Positions 33,183-44,062 of a DNA stretch of 64,000 bases are shown here, piece after piece. Positions within the stretch are counted from its first letter, which is position 1. Each line of letters starts with the position of its first letter. The position numbers and the translations under genes are program-made. Origin of the DNA: Nannochloropsis oceanica (taxonomy: Eukaryota; Sar; Eustigmatophyceae; Eustigmatales; Monodopsidaceae); contig CP038116.1 of the NCBI GenBank assembly GCA_004519485.1, forward strand, positions 248,001 to 312,000. The letters are read 5' to 3'. The notes below the pieces were generated by a model. That model did not search any database, was not told the DNA's origin, and saw only the letters and a program-made list of their open reading frames with translations.

Positions 33183-34715
33183 CCTGGTGGTGGTTGTACT
33201 GCTGATCCATCCCCTCCTCCTCCTCCTCCTCCTCCTCCTCGTCCTCCTCGTCCTCCTCGTCCTCCTGCTCCTGCTCCTGTTGCCTCCATGTTCACACCAT
33301 TCTCAGTCGTAGTCGTCGTCACTGTTGTTTTCTTAGCAGCAAAAAAACCCTTAATACTCTGTTGGTTCGGATCAGGCAGCAGCTTCCGGAAGAGCACCCG
33401 TCCTTCCACCTTGGCCTTGACGTCGCAGAGCAACGGCGACACTTGCACAGGCAGTACCGAAGAGAATGCCCGCGGCTGCTCCTCCCCACATTTCTGCAGC
33501 TGATGCTGATGCTGATGCTGCTGCTCCTGTGTGTGCTCTTGCTCGTGCTCCTGCGGCTTTCCCCCTCCTTCCTCGCCCTCCATCCCTTCCTCCTTCCCTC
33601 CCTTGCTCCCAAATTCCAGCTCCACCATCACCGGCATGTGATCGGACGCCTTATTGCTCCTCAAAACTCCACTGCCCAGAACCTCCGCCTTTGTTATTTT
33701 GGGCATCGTCTCCTCTGGCGTGCTTGACAGCAAAATATAGTCAATCCTATACCCTTCATTCGCGCCTCTTCTGGTCGTAATGTAGTTATCAAAAAACGAA
33801 TAGGTGTCCGTCTCCCTAGGATGCAACACCCTAAATGTATCTACATATCTCCCCCCCTCCAGCACCCGCGGAAACCAATGCCTCGTCCGTTCGTCCAAAC
33901 CTTCCTCTTTCCAAAATTCCATATGCATATCTTCTTTCATATCTGCCACCAAATTCAAATCGCCCACCAGTACTACCCTTCTCCTCCTTTGTACTCTCCA
34001 CTCCTCCATCTTCTTCCATAGGGCCTCCAAAAAACGCCTCTTAAACTCTAATCTCGGCCTTCCCTCCCCCCCGGCATTGGGACAATATACATTAAACAAA
34101 ACAAAGTCACCGTGATCAGTAAGTAACACCCTGCCCTCCTTCGAGATTTCGAAACCTTCCTCATTCTCCTCCTCTAAGAGTTCCACGTCGGTGTAAACTG
34201 CCGCTGGCTCAGCTTTACAAAAAGTGGCAATGCCACAATAGCCCGGAATTTGTCCAATAGACCAGTAGGTGAACCACCCTCCATCTGGCACCAGGAAAGA
34301 GGCTTGTTTTTTAGTCACTTGCGCGAGGGTAAGCTTAGTTTCTGTGATGTAGAGGTAGAAATAGAGGAACCATGTATATGTGGCGTAATGTCGGAGAGTG
34401 GGACATGCTAAGAAATGAAAATGGCACATGTCACGCATATCCGTGCATACCCTCTTTCTCTTCCTGTGTCTCCCCTCCCTCTACACTCCATTTTTAGTGT
34501 AACTTTTCCTTCCTATCCAACTAATCCTACCTTAAAAGCACATAATGTCCACATTCAGGTCATCCAAAAACTGTCTCTATCCATCTAATCCTACCTTGAA
34601 AGCACATAATGTCCACATTCAGGTCATCCAAAAACTGTCTCATACTGCCTTTTTCATGCTCAATGAAGCCCTTCAAGGCCGGGAGGGACGCCACATTCCA
34701 GCTGATGATCTTCAT
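32933..34715 (-). CDS. APEX2: APE2/APN2-type AP endonuclease with PIP box
   Basis: Exons 34715..34595 and 34341..32933, with a 253-bp GTAGGA...CAG intron in phase 1, give 509 residues. The splice rebuilds DIMCFQETKLTLAQV, the Mg-binding Glu motif of the ExoIII family. Other motifs are MKIISWNVASLPAL at the start, VVLVGDLNLV, RIDYILLS and NKASDHMPVMVEL at the catalytic end. A large helical insert and a C-terminal extension fit APE2 rather than APE1. The extension contains QQSIKGFFAAKK, a textbook PCNA-binding PIP box. The Zf-GRF finger found at the end of many APE2 proteins is not visible; the tail is Ser-rich (TSSSSSSKNKEV). An in-frame upstream ATG (34829) could add ~38 residues. APE2 processes 3' blocks and abasic sites at replication forks. 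Confidence 0.9.
34513..34640 (-). repeat. 64-bp tandem duplication across the APE2 exon 1/intron junction
   Basis: Copies at 34513-34576 and 34577-34640 differ at about two bases. Copy 34577-34640 is the functional end of exon 1 with its donor at 34594. The other copy lies in the intron and carries a second donor-like GTAGGA. Splicing from that donor would first pass an in-frame stop. Confidence 0.9.
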
Positions 34716-35076
34716 TGCGTCTCGCACAGGTGCACGCGGCGAAGACCGTGGTGGGGATGGGTGTCTTGAAGAACTAGTGGAGGGACTGTACGAAGGGCAT
34801 TGGCAGAATGAAGCTTTCATGTGTGCCATGAGGGAAGTAGATTCAGGTAGGAAGTCGATTTAAATAATCTGCTGGCACACTCCGGGGAGTCCCTTCCCTC
34901 CCCAATCATCCGAGTCTTTGCCATCGGACATATCGATGGATACAAACGACCCATCACATACTTCGATGTATTAAGAGGCTCATTTAGGGGTGAAAATCGA
35001 TCTCACTATCAGTCTATCCATCAGCTAGGCTAAATCATGTCTCACCTCACACACTATCTCTCTTATTCTCGCTCTC

Positions 35077-35340
35077 TCATAGCAGCACTACTAACGACCA
35101 CAAATAGAAGAAAGAAAGGTACTGAAGCAGTAGCGGCAACCGCAACAGCAAAAAAGTAATAAGCGCTGTTGGGCCATCTCTTGTCCGCAGTCGCTTGCTC
35201 GGAAAGTCATCGGCGTCAAGACGGTCATCGCTCGCCGCCTTGTGCTTAGTTAACCCTTGGTTTTCCTCTTTACTCTCCACAGCGTCGAATTGGTGTGCGT
35301 ATGCGACCGCACGCCACTCGTTCATTGACATCTCTGGCAT
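35077..35340 (-). CDS. Possible small tail-anchored protein (weak prediction)
   Basis: An 87-residue frame starting MPEMSMNEWRAVAYAHQFDA at the ATG at 35340. It has a hydrophilic, charged middle with a basic SKRLRTR patch. It ends in a strongly hydrophobic stretch (ALITFLLLRLPLLLQYL and beyond) right before the stop, as in tail-anchored membrane proteins. No family is recognised and no splice evidence supports it. It sits between APE2 and the MTHFR start and may simply be non-coding leader. Confidence 0.3.
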   Translation of the reverse strand: MPEMSMNEWRAVAYAHQFDAVESKEENQGLTKHKAASDDRLDADDFPSKRLRTRDGPTALITFLLLRLPLLLQYLSFFYLWSLVVLL

Positions 35341-35724
35341 CGCTGGGTTTGGTATGCCTGACCTCGGGTGTTGATTTGATTGACAGCACAAACGCTCGCC
35401 GGCTTACGGTTGCAGCGTCGCCTGTTGCTGCTCACCCATTGGCATTTGCTTGGCGGCGAAGATCTCTGGGGCATTTGGCCAGTTCTCGTGCCCACCTCTT
35501 GCTCAAGCAAGATGGGTGTCAAGCCTTGTATCTCGTCGAACTTGACTATACGAAGGCCGCGCTTTATTTGGGCGGCCGTTGCGTTGCTTTGAGTTTGGAT
35601 CTCGCCACTCATCGCTCGACGCGCCTCCTCTGCACCTCACCCGACATATCACACCCCCGACATATCACACAGGCACGGCACCCAAAAGGCAAACTAATTG
35701 CATTAGCAGCAGCATACGGGAAGG
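35341..35724. promoter_or_regulatory. Upstream region of MTHFR
   Basis: Contains the presumed MTHFR promoter and leader. No known element is identified. Confidence 0.35.
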
Positions 35725-37283
35725 ATGACGGCTTTGGCATCAGGCGAGCAGGAGACCTCCAGAAATGAGGACGAGCGCATTGGGGATCTGTTGACGCAGC
35801 GTGCGGGCCATACCACCCCCTGGTTCTCCTTTGAGTTCTACCCACCTAAGACCCCCGAGGGCGTCGAGAAGCTGTATGAGCGCTTGGCCAAGATGGCGCC
35901 TTACAATCCGCTGTTTGTGGACTTCACGTGGGGCGCCGGCGGTTCTACGGCGGAGTTGACGCTGGAGCTGACCATAGAGGCGAGGAGACGCTTTGGCTTG
36001 CTTGCCAACATGCATTTGACCTGCACCAACATGCCGACCGAGAAGGTCACAGAGGCTTTGGCTAAGGCGAAGGAGGCAGGAATAACGAACATCCTCGCGT
36101 TGCGTGGCGGTACGTATGATGTTCTTATGTGTAGGGGCGCTTTGGATGGGACCTTCGGCTGCGTATTCTCGATTCGTCCCTCTAACTTTCTTACACTTCT
36201 CTTTTTCAACGACAAAATAGTGTGACCATCCAGTGTAAAATACTAGTTACTTGCATGCTTCCATTTCTCACTCCGTCAACACACTCTCCCACCGCTTCTC
36301 ACCCCCTCATCCTATCCACGTATATCACAGACCCGCCTCTGGGTCAAGAACGGTGGGAGCCCGTGGAAGGCGGCTTCTGTTCAGCCCTGGACCTGGTCAC
36401 GTATATTCGCAAGAATTACGGCACGTTTTTCAGTGTTGGCGTGGCTGGGTACCCTGAGGGACACCCCAACCGGATTTCGCAAGTGGGGGGGCTGGAGGGC
36501 CTGAGCGAGGCGGAGCGGGGCAGGGTGGCGGTGGAGAGGGAGGAGGACGGGACAGTGACTGGCTTTTATGTGTGCAAAGACCAAGACTTTGCGCAGGAGA
36601 TTCAGTACTTGAAGCAGAAAGTGGAGGCGGGGGCTGACTTTGTGGTAGGTTGTCGATAAAACGGGCATGGGGGTTGAATTTGGGGGGTTGGGAAGGTGGA
36701 GGGGCTTAAACTTACATGTCTTACCAAACTGTTCGCGGTAACTTCTTTCGCTACATTTTTTTTTCGCCAATAATTCCGTCGCTTTTTCCCTTTCTTGCAG
36801 ATCACACAAATGTTCTTCGACTCGGAGGTGTACGTCGCTTTCGTCGAGGCCTGCCATGCCGCTGGCATCCACGTGCCGATTATTCCGGGTATCATGTGTG
36901 TTAACACTGTCGGGGGATTCAGGCGTATGGTTAGCTTTTGTCATACTCGTGTCCCTGACCAGCTGTGGAAAGAGATGATGTCCTTGCCTAAGGATGACGA
37001 GGAGGCGGTGAGGAAGTACGGCACCGCGTTTGGTGTGCGCTTGAGCCAGGAATTGCTATTGGCAGGTGCGAGCGGACTGCACTATTATTGCTTGAATCTG
37101 TCGAGGGTCGCGTTGGGGATTGTTACTGGTCTTGGATTGGGCCCGCAGAGTGCTGATACTCCCCCTCACAGAGTGGAAAAGGTCGATGAAAAGCCGATTA
37201 AGTCGCTTGTGAATGGTGCGGACAAGGAGGAGAAAGAGAAGGATTTGGACGGGGAGCTTGTGGGGGCGGTAGCAAGCAGTTAG
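35725..37283 (+). CDS. MTHFR: Methylenetetrahydrofolate reductase, short form (catalytic domain only)
   Basis: Three exons, 35725..36109, 36331..36644 and 36801..37283 (introns 221 and 156 bp), give 393 residues. Splicing restores ILALRGDPPLGQERW and EAGADFVITQMFFDSEVY, both hallmark MTHFR motifs. Also present are FSFEFYPPKTPEG, FVDFTWGAGGST, MHLTCTNM and IIPGIMCVNT. The enzyme reduces 5,10-methylene-THF to 5-methyl-THF with FAD for methionine synthesis. Animal, fungal and plant enzymes are ~590-650 residues with a C-terminal SAM-sensing domain. Here the barrel is followed only by a short Lys/Glu-rich tail and a stop, so the regulatory domain is absent, as in bacterial MetF. The ATG at 35725 gives a charged N-tail with no targeting signal, so it is probably cytosolic. 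Confidence 0.94.
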
Positions 37284-38294
37284 ATGGGAGAGCAGGAAGA
37301 AGAGGGAGAGTAGGGCATATTCGGGGAAGTTTGAATGTGAGTTTTGGTGCATGGTAGTGAGTGAGGGATTTGTATGAATGGATTAGAGGGCGGTAGATAG
37401 ATGCGTATGTGTGAGAGAGTAACAGATTAAGAGTGACAACGGAGGGATAGGAAGTATTGACGCAGAAGTAAGAGCATCTGCTGGGCCTCAACGATCGAAA
37501 AGAGAAGGTGAGGTCCTGAAAGTAACATTTGAACGTACGTGTGTCCCTCTGCCAGTCGGTGAGTCTTCCTGCCTGTGTTCGAAAAAAGAGAACGAGCTTC
37601 CCCCTCTTTTTCAGGTGGACAACGATGTACCAAAAAGCAGCGGTCAAAGAAACATGATATATGACGACGATATTTTTGTCAGAGGATGGTTTGTTTGATT
37701 CGTGCCTGGCTTGTAGACATATGGCTGGATAAAACGGGAACTGCAATAGACTGGAGGTTCCACCGGTGGCATCCATTGCGACAACGGTGCGCCTGCGTCG
37801 ACAATTTGCCATATCTCTCACACGATGAATGAGCGTCTGTAGGATAATACATTGGTGCTCACCCATAGAGCTATTGGCTGGTGTTCAATCAAGGCAAGGG
37901 ATGACACAGAAGAGGAGAGGGAGGCGACAAAGAAACAAGCAATAACTTATCGGTCCCCATGTCGTTCTGTGGGATGGGCTGGCCTGGCCACCACGAAACA
38001 GCAACTTCATGCTTCGCCTCTCAGCTTTCCCCTTCATAGGGGTTGTGCCTTGGTTCGTGAATGGCCCGCATATTCAGAGTGCTCCTCAGATCAATACCCT
38101 CCACACGCTCACATCCACCCTCCGGCCTGCACCTTGACAGGGTATCTAAAACGACCAGGACGCCCATCTACACTCTCATAATCGACAACAGTGCCTGGTT
38201 GTGTTGAGCGAGAGCAAGCAAGCAGGAGACTCGAAAGCCAGCAGCAGCAGATAACGCAGCAGCAGAAGCACCATCTTCCACGGCAAAACAGTAA
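37284..38294. promoter_or_regulatory. MTHFR 3' flank and upstream region of the PolA-type exonuclease
   Basis: About 1 kb. The sense strand is purine-rich right after the MTHFR stop. A 222-codon minus-strand frame (37198-37866) overlaps MTHFR antisense and has no recognisable domain; I regard it as non-coding. The right part should hold the exonuclease promoter. Confidence 0.4.
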
Positions 38295-40591
38295 ATGCGC
38301 ACGTGTGCTCTTTTGTCCGCGGCGCTCTTAGCCACAGCGCAGCAAATGGGCGGCCTGGCCTTTGTGTTCAGGCCAACAAACCGATGCAGCATAAGAGTAA
38401 TACGTCAACTTGGGGTGAGTTACCATGTCCTCTAGTCCCACCCATCTTCCACCACTTCACGGTATACGTCTAAAAGGCCAGTCTGATCACCCTTGTCCTA
38501 TTTCATTATTATCCCACCATTTCACAGGGCCGGCAGTCGCTCGAACGGTCAAAATCAGTATCCTTCCCAGCGCCGCTTTGCGCCATATCCACGGCCTGTG
38601 GCAGCAGCAGCATCACCGCAGGCAGCAGCAGCGACGGTAGAGGAGGTCGCAGCAGTAGGAGTAGCCGTTTGGGTGGCGGCAGCAGTAAGATGCCCTTCAT
38701 GAGACCGCTGAACTCGGTGGTAGAAGGGCGAGGGGAGCGGATCAAGATGGCGCGAGGCGACGATGACAGAGACAGTGGAGCTGCTTCAGCAGCCCCCGTC
38801 GTGGTGGATGCAGTTCAGAATTCTGGTATAGTGCCAGCCACAGCCACAGTGGATAGCATCCTTAGACCACCGCCACCACCAGCGCCAGCAGCAGGGGATA
38901 AAGACGAGGACGGTGTGGTGGGCGCGGGAGGTGAGGGAGCACCTGACTTGTCGGCGGAGCTGGCACGGTTGGAGGAGTTGGGGCAGGATATATTCAAGAT
39001 GGCGGGACGGGAGTTTAAGATTACGTCGTATGTTGAGCTCTCGCGGGTGCTGTTTGAGGATTTGAGTCTTCCTGTGGTGAAGCAGCCGAGCAATAAGGTT
39101 TTGGGTGGGTATTACTCCACCTCGAATGCTGTGCTCAATGAGCTGTCTGCCATGGGGTACGAGCTCCCAGCCAAGGTACTGGATTATCGGGCGCTACTAT
39201 ATTTGATTCGTAGCAAGCAGGGGAAGAAGAAGAAGAAGAAGACAGCCGGGGAGAGGAAGGACTCTGCGGGGTCCGACAAGGACGTAGCAGGTGGAGGGGC
39301 GGGAGGTGTGGGGGGAGCGAAGGGGGAGCGAATGTCACCGGAGGAGAAGTTGATGATGAGTATGTTGAAAGAAGAGAGTGGTATCGATGCCTTGGATAGG
39401 ACGATGGTGCGAGTGGGTGTAGATATAAGCAAGGTGATGGAGAGGGTGCAGACGATGACTAATGGCGGGGGGCTACGGACTCCGGGAGGAGCGAGCACGG
39501 AGGAGAAGGACGAGACTTTCATCCCGGAAGAAGGAGGATTTGAAGAGCCTGATTTGGCGGAGCCAATCCCAATGTTGATGGGGACAGGGGAAGAGGATCT
39601 GGAGGGGGAGAAACCGATGTCATTGTATGACAAGGGGTGGGGAGTCGCGAATAATTTTGTGCTGATTGATGCCGCGAGCATCATTTATAGGACTTTTCAC
39701 GCAATGCCTAAGCTGACGGGGCCTGATGGAACGCCGATCAATGCTGTCCTTGGGTTTTGTAATGTCTTGAACAAGCTCTTACTCCCCGCCATGGTCCAGA
39801 GTCGCATCCGGCCCTATGTGCTCGTAGTCTTTGATGGCCACGTGCCCCTCCACCGACAAACCGCACTCTACCCCACCTATAAAGCCAATCGTGCTCGCAC
39901 CCCGGAAGACCTCATCTCCCAATTTCCTCTAGCCCAGGAAGCGGCAATTGCGTTTGGCGCCATCAATGTGACGGCGCCGGACGGATTGGAAGCTGATGAT
40001 GTCATTGCCACCTTTGCCCAAGTGGCAATTGAGCAGGTACCCGATATGAAAGTCACGATTGTGAGTTCAGATAAAGATTTTTTGCAGCTGGTAGGGGATG
40101 ATGTGAGTGTCTTCGATCCATTTAACATGGCGAGGTTGGGTCCGAATGAGGTCTTTGAGAAGTATGGGTTGGAGGCTGGGCAGCTGCTTGATTATTTCGC
40201 GATGGTGGGGGATGCGGCCGACAACGTGCCGGGCATCCCTGGGATAGGTCCTAAGACGGCTCAGGAGCTGTTGGAGGAGTTCGAGAGTTTCGAGGAGCTA
40301 TGGGAGTTCAAAGATGAGGTGGAATCGCCTAGGTTGAGGAAAATCGTGGAGGACAATGTGGAGAAGTTTTTGATGTCGCGACGTCTGATTCGATTGAAGA
40401 AATTGTTTGAGCCGCCGAGCATGACGTTGATGCCGAGAGCAAGGTTTTCGGAGGCGAAGATGCAGGCTTTCTGTGCCAAATACGGATTTAAGACGCTGGC
40501 GAGCCGGGTTACGAGTACACTGGCCAAGGCCGAGGCGGCGAAGGAGGCGGCGGCGGAGGAGGGGGGGGTCGGGAGGGGGTTCTTTTCGTAG
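38295..40591 (+). CDS. Organellar PolA-type 5'-3' exonuclease with an N-terminal DNA polymerase I thumb segment
   Basis: Exons 38295..38414 and 38528..40591 with a 113-bp GTGAGT...CAG intron (phase 0; predicted) give 727 residues. The ATG at 38295 directly follows an in-frame TAA. It begins a signal-like stretch (MRTCALLSAALLATAQQ), then GGLAFVFRPTNRCS, a plastid-type Phe transit start. Residues ~140-235 (LARLEELGQDIFKMAGREF, LSRVLFEDLSLP, YSTSNAVLNELSAMGYELP, VLDYRALLYLIRSKQGKK) align with the family A polymerase thumb that normally lies C-terminal to the nuclease in Pol I. After a Lys/Gly linker comes a complete 5' nuclease: VLIDAASIIYRTFHAMP, VVFDGHVPLHRQ, GLEADDVIATFA, VSSDKDFLQLV, and the helix-hairpin-helix GIPGIGPKTAQELL. 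No polymerase palm is present. The likely role is primer removal or repair in plastid or mitochondrion (inferred). Confidence 0.85.
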
Positions 40592-41771
40592 ATATTTATC
40601 ATAAGAAAACCCGAGAGATTTCACCATTTCACTAAACACCAGCCACAGGCACCTATCTCGTGGCTAGTGGCTAGTTCCCTCCCTTCTCCTTCCCTCGTTT
40701 CCTCGTATCCTCCCTTTTCCTTCCCCCCAATGTAGAGAGCCAGGGAAATTAGAATGACAAACAAAATAGATGAAATATGTCGTAATGACTAAGATACACA
40801 GTTCCCCAATGGAGTAGCTGCACCAGCAATTCAGCATGGAGGCAACCACACTGTATAAGTAGAGGAATATGGAAGTTTGAGGGAAAGAAGAGTACGACAG
40901 GGAACGAGACGAGATAGGAAAAGAGGAGAGAGAAATAAGGAATAAGAGAGGGAAAAAGGGATGCAAGCTGACCGCTCAATAAATTGTTTGTGGTTAGATG
41001 CTGACTCCAAATAATTTGAGTTCTTTTTAGAAGGAGGGTGAGGCGTAGGTCTTTGTGAGTAGAGAAAGGCAATGGCAAGGACAAAATAGAAGATAGCTAG
41101 ATTAATATGGCAGAGAGAAAGAAGGGCTTCACATTTATGTTATTTTGATGCCGCCGGCCATGCCATGACCAAACGACCCCCACGACTGCGACCCCCGAGA
41201 AGAAGAAAAGAGAAGGAACCACAGCAATAATAAATAATGAAAAAGTGAGAAAACGGAATACTCAAAAAACGGTGATGCTCTCTGCACAGTTTTTTTTTTA
41301 ATTCCTTCGAAGACGGTTGCCGTCCTGCCACGTGAGCAGCTCTCTTTTCTGTACGTAAGAGACTTTTACCGAGACAAATTGTCTCGCTCGCAAGAGAGCA
41401 ATGAATGTCATTGCCCCCACCGGAAGCGTGGTATTTCACTGCCGATGTTCTTGACTTCTCTCTCTATGCGTACGTGACTCGCCGATGACTATCTTTCTTC
41501 TAACACTTCTGACGCATGCATTTTTGCATCAAACTAAAGCGCCAGAAAAAGGCGGAGAAAACCAAATCTCATGGTCCTCACGCTTATCCACCTATATGTC
41601 TGTACTGCACAGCTGCTGCTGCTGCTGCTGTTAATGTCACCGCACCAATCAGTTACACTGCACACAATGTACAAATAGAAAACAATAATATGATCTAGCC
41701 TACCTTTCACTCGCTCCATTTTTCATCTCCTTTTTTGTTCTATATTTCCCATGAAGAAAAATGAGACAAAA
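40592..41771. other. Intergenic region between convergent 3' ends
   Basis: About 1.2 kb between the exonuclease gene (+) and the CPBP protease gene (-). It is AT-richer and has a short GCT run near 41610. No supported gene, RNA or mobile element is present. Confidence 0.5.
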
Positions 41772-43395
41772 CTATTCTTCTCCACCACTACTTTCCTTCT
41801 TCCCTCCCCCCTCCTTCCTTTCCTTTTCCTCTTCCAACACCATCATCCCCCCTTTCCCCTCCGAAATCCTCCTCTTCGCCCTCAGATATGCTCCACACAA
41901 AATCAAAAAATCATAACTCGCATGCAACGCAATAGTAATTGTCAAGTCCCCATAGAGCAAGAAGATGCCCCCCATATATGCCCCTGAAAGGGTAATAAAA
42001 AGGACATCGGATGGCCCCATTTTGTGAGCTAAGCCAAACACGCCTGCTGCTATTCCAAGCCCTAAGTAAGGACCGAAAATCTGTGTGATATATTAGATAG
42101 TCGGAGGGACGGGAAATATTGTTCAACCTCGGCTGCTGCTGTTGCTGCTCTCCGGCCGTTCTGTTGTTGCTGCTCTCCTGCCGTTCCAATCGATCATTAC
42201 CCCTATCTACCTCGGACCCTGCCATGTGAGATAGACAGTCAATGCCCCACCCACCCCAAACATCGTGAACTAAAATCACTTACCTGAGCAATCCCCTGTT
42301 GAATCAATCCTCGAAAAAGCGCTTCTTCCCCAATGGCTGTCGCCAATGTGACGGCAGCAGCGAGGAGGAGGACAAGGCCGGCAGGGGTCTTGGTGCCGAA
42401 GATTGAGAGGGCATAAACCTCGCTAGCTGTGTCTTCTTGCAATCCTTGAAGCACTATAAATGTGGAATGTAAAATAAAAATAGAGCGGCATGGGTTAGGG
42501 CGGATTTGGACGAGGCTGGCCGTTTCTTGGTACCGATTTGAGAGGACCTAGAGCTCACTACTTGTGTCTTCTTGCACTCCTTGGAGTATTTAGGACACCA
42601 AGAAGGAGCAATACTGTGTCCAGTCAGCATACATTTCAGATGTCAAGCATTTCTTTCCACAGAATAGATGTATCCTTCACCCTTCGCCCCCCTTACTGCC
42701 TCCCCACATCTACCTACCAGCGTCGACTGCAAAAAGAGGGAGGGCTAGGAGAGCGCCGAGCGCGAACTGGGAAGGTTGGAGTGAAAGGGTCGCGAAGGGG
42801 AGGACGCTTATGAAGGAACCTACGAGTTGTCCTAAGGCTCCCAAACCTAAGGCCATAATGATGCTGAAAGCAATTAAAAGTTGATTAGGGCCTGGAGGGA
42901 GGAGGATGCGTTGCTGTGCGGAAAGGAGGAAGGCAGAGAATGAGGCGGTTAGACAAAGTGACTCACAAGCCAACAGAAAGAACGATTGAGTAAGTGGAAC
43001 TGTCGCACCCACCACCCATCAAGGAAACTTACTTTGCCCTTGGGCGTCTGGGTCACATAGGCGAACGGCACTGTGCTTTTCTCGTCTCCACCATAACCCT
43101 TGAGGCGTCGCTCTAAATCCTCCAGGGCATTTAACTTTAGCTGTTGCGGAGTATCTTGCTGCTGCTTCTTTGAACACAGCTTTGTGCTCTGAACGCCGCG
43201 TTGGGTGTTTGGGCAGGACGGCCATCTCGGGAAGAGGCTGGGCTGCGGCCCAAAGAAGGATTTGAGACCAGGCCTCACGGAGGACAGAGGCAGCGGTGGG
43301 CGAGCTTGGGTCGGCACAAATGCTTGCGTAGAGAGCGCTGTTAGATTGATGAAGAAGAACAGAAGTACAGGAAGGGGCACGAGGCGGACGGCCAT
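41772..43395 (-). CDS. Plastid CPBP (CAAX-type) intramembrane metalloprotease
   Basis: Four exons, 43395..43033, 42913..42718, 42453..42284 and 42080..41772 (introns 119, 264 and 203 bp), give 345 residues. The ATG at 43395 starts MAVRLVPLPVLLFFFINLTA with LSTQA|FVPTQARP, a signal peptide followed by Phe and a basic transit segment, as in complex plastids; an ATG at 43440 is an alternative. The membrane part has the family's catalytic set: AIGEEALFRGLIQQG (EExxxR), VFGLAHKMG (FxxxH) and ITIALHASYDFLI (HxxxD). CPBP (Rce1-like/SCO4-like) proteins are glutamate-dependent membrane proteases or bacteriocin-tolerance relatives; plant SCO4 acts in plastid development. A Glu/Lys/Gly-rich C-tail follows. 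Splices were chosen by frame continuity and motif recovery. Confidence 0.85.
42417..42590 (-). repeat. Partial copy of the exon 3 start inside a CPBP intron
   Basis: The start of exon 3 (~42417-42453) has a degenerate partner at ~42541-42590 within the preceding intron. Both read through a shared core with TGCAAGAAGACACA on the minus strand. The intronic copy is diverged and lacks a good acceptor. Confidence 0.6.
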
Positions 43396-44062
43396 GACGG
43401 CCGAACCGTAGCGCGCATGTCGTCGCTCTTGAAGGGACATAAGGTGTGGTGCGAAACAGACGGGCTTGGAGCGAGGAGCGAGGAAAAAGGTCCAGGAAAC
43501 CTCCGGAAGCCGATCCAAAGCACGTACAAAGCTGTAATATATGTGGAGATGGGAAAGGCACAATTTTGAAGGGACAAAGCAATCAAGGTCTCAAAGCCCG
43601 CGGCGGCTTCAGCCACCTTCGCAGAACAACCGCACCTCAAGAACATAAAAGGGGCCGAGCACCGAGCATGTCGTGAAATCGCGGATACTGCCACACTGTC
43701 CCTCGAAGGACCATTATCCTTTTGCCAACACGCCACACCCCCACATGCCCTCCCGTATAAGCAGACAGGCTGCCAAGGTACCTAGCATCCTTGCCATTTT
43801 TGGGGGGACCCCTGATCTCCCCACCGCACGCATACCACTCAAACACAATCCACGTACGCTTCCGTGTGCTCAGCGAAGATCGTCGTCGTGTTTTTGAGGA
43901 CGTTGCTCCCTACTCCCAGTCAACGCACCCACGCATCCCTATTTCCCACGAGACAGACGATTTCTTCCCAACCCAGCTGCAGGACGCCCGTGCTGCTTGC
44001 CGCTGGCCGGCTAGTCCCGCGGTACTGTTTGTCTTCGCATCTCCTCATCAATCCCACCAGCC
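43396..44062. promoter_or_regulatory. Divergent promoter of the CPBP protease and MFS genes
   Basis: About 0.67 kb shared upstream region; bases 43396-43440 could be coding if the upstream ATG is used. No other element is recognised. Confidence 0.4.

Noticed and set aside
37198-37866. 222-codon open frame on the minus strand
   Set aside because: It overlaps the MTHFR end antisense, has no recognisable domain and has an erratic composition; it is likely a chance frame in GC-rich DNA.
42949-43032. 33-nt micro-intron reading in the CPBP gene
   Set aside because: An intron of ~33 nt would be far below the 85-nt minimum seen elsewhere; the 119-bp intron to 42914 keeps frame and normal size.
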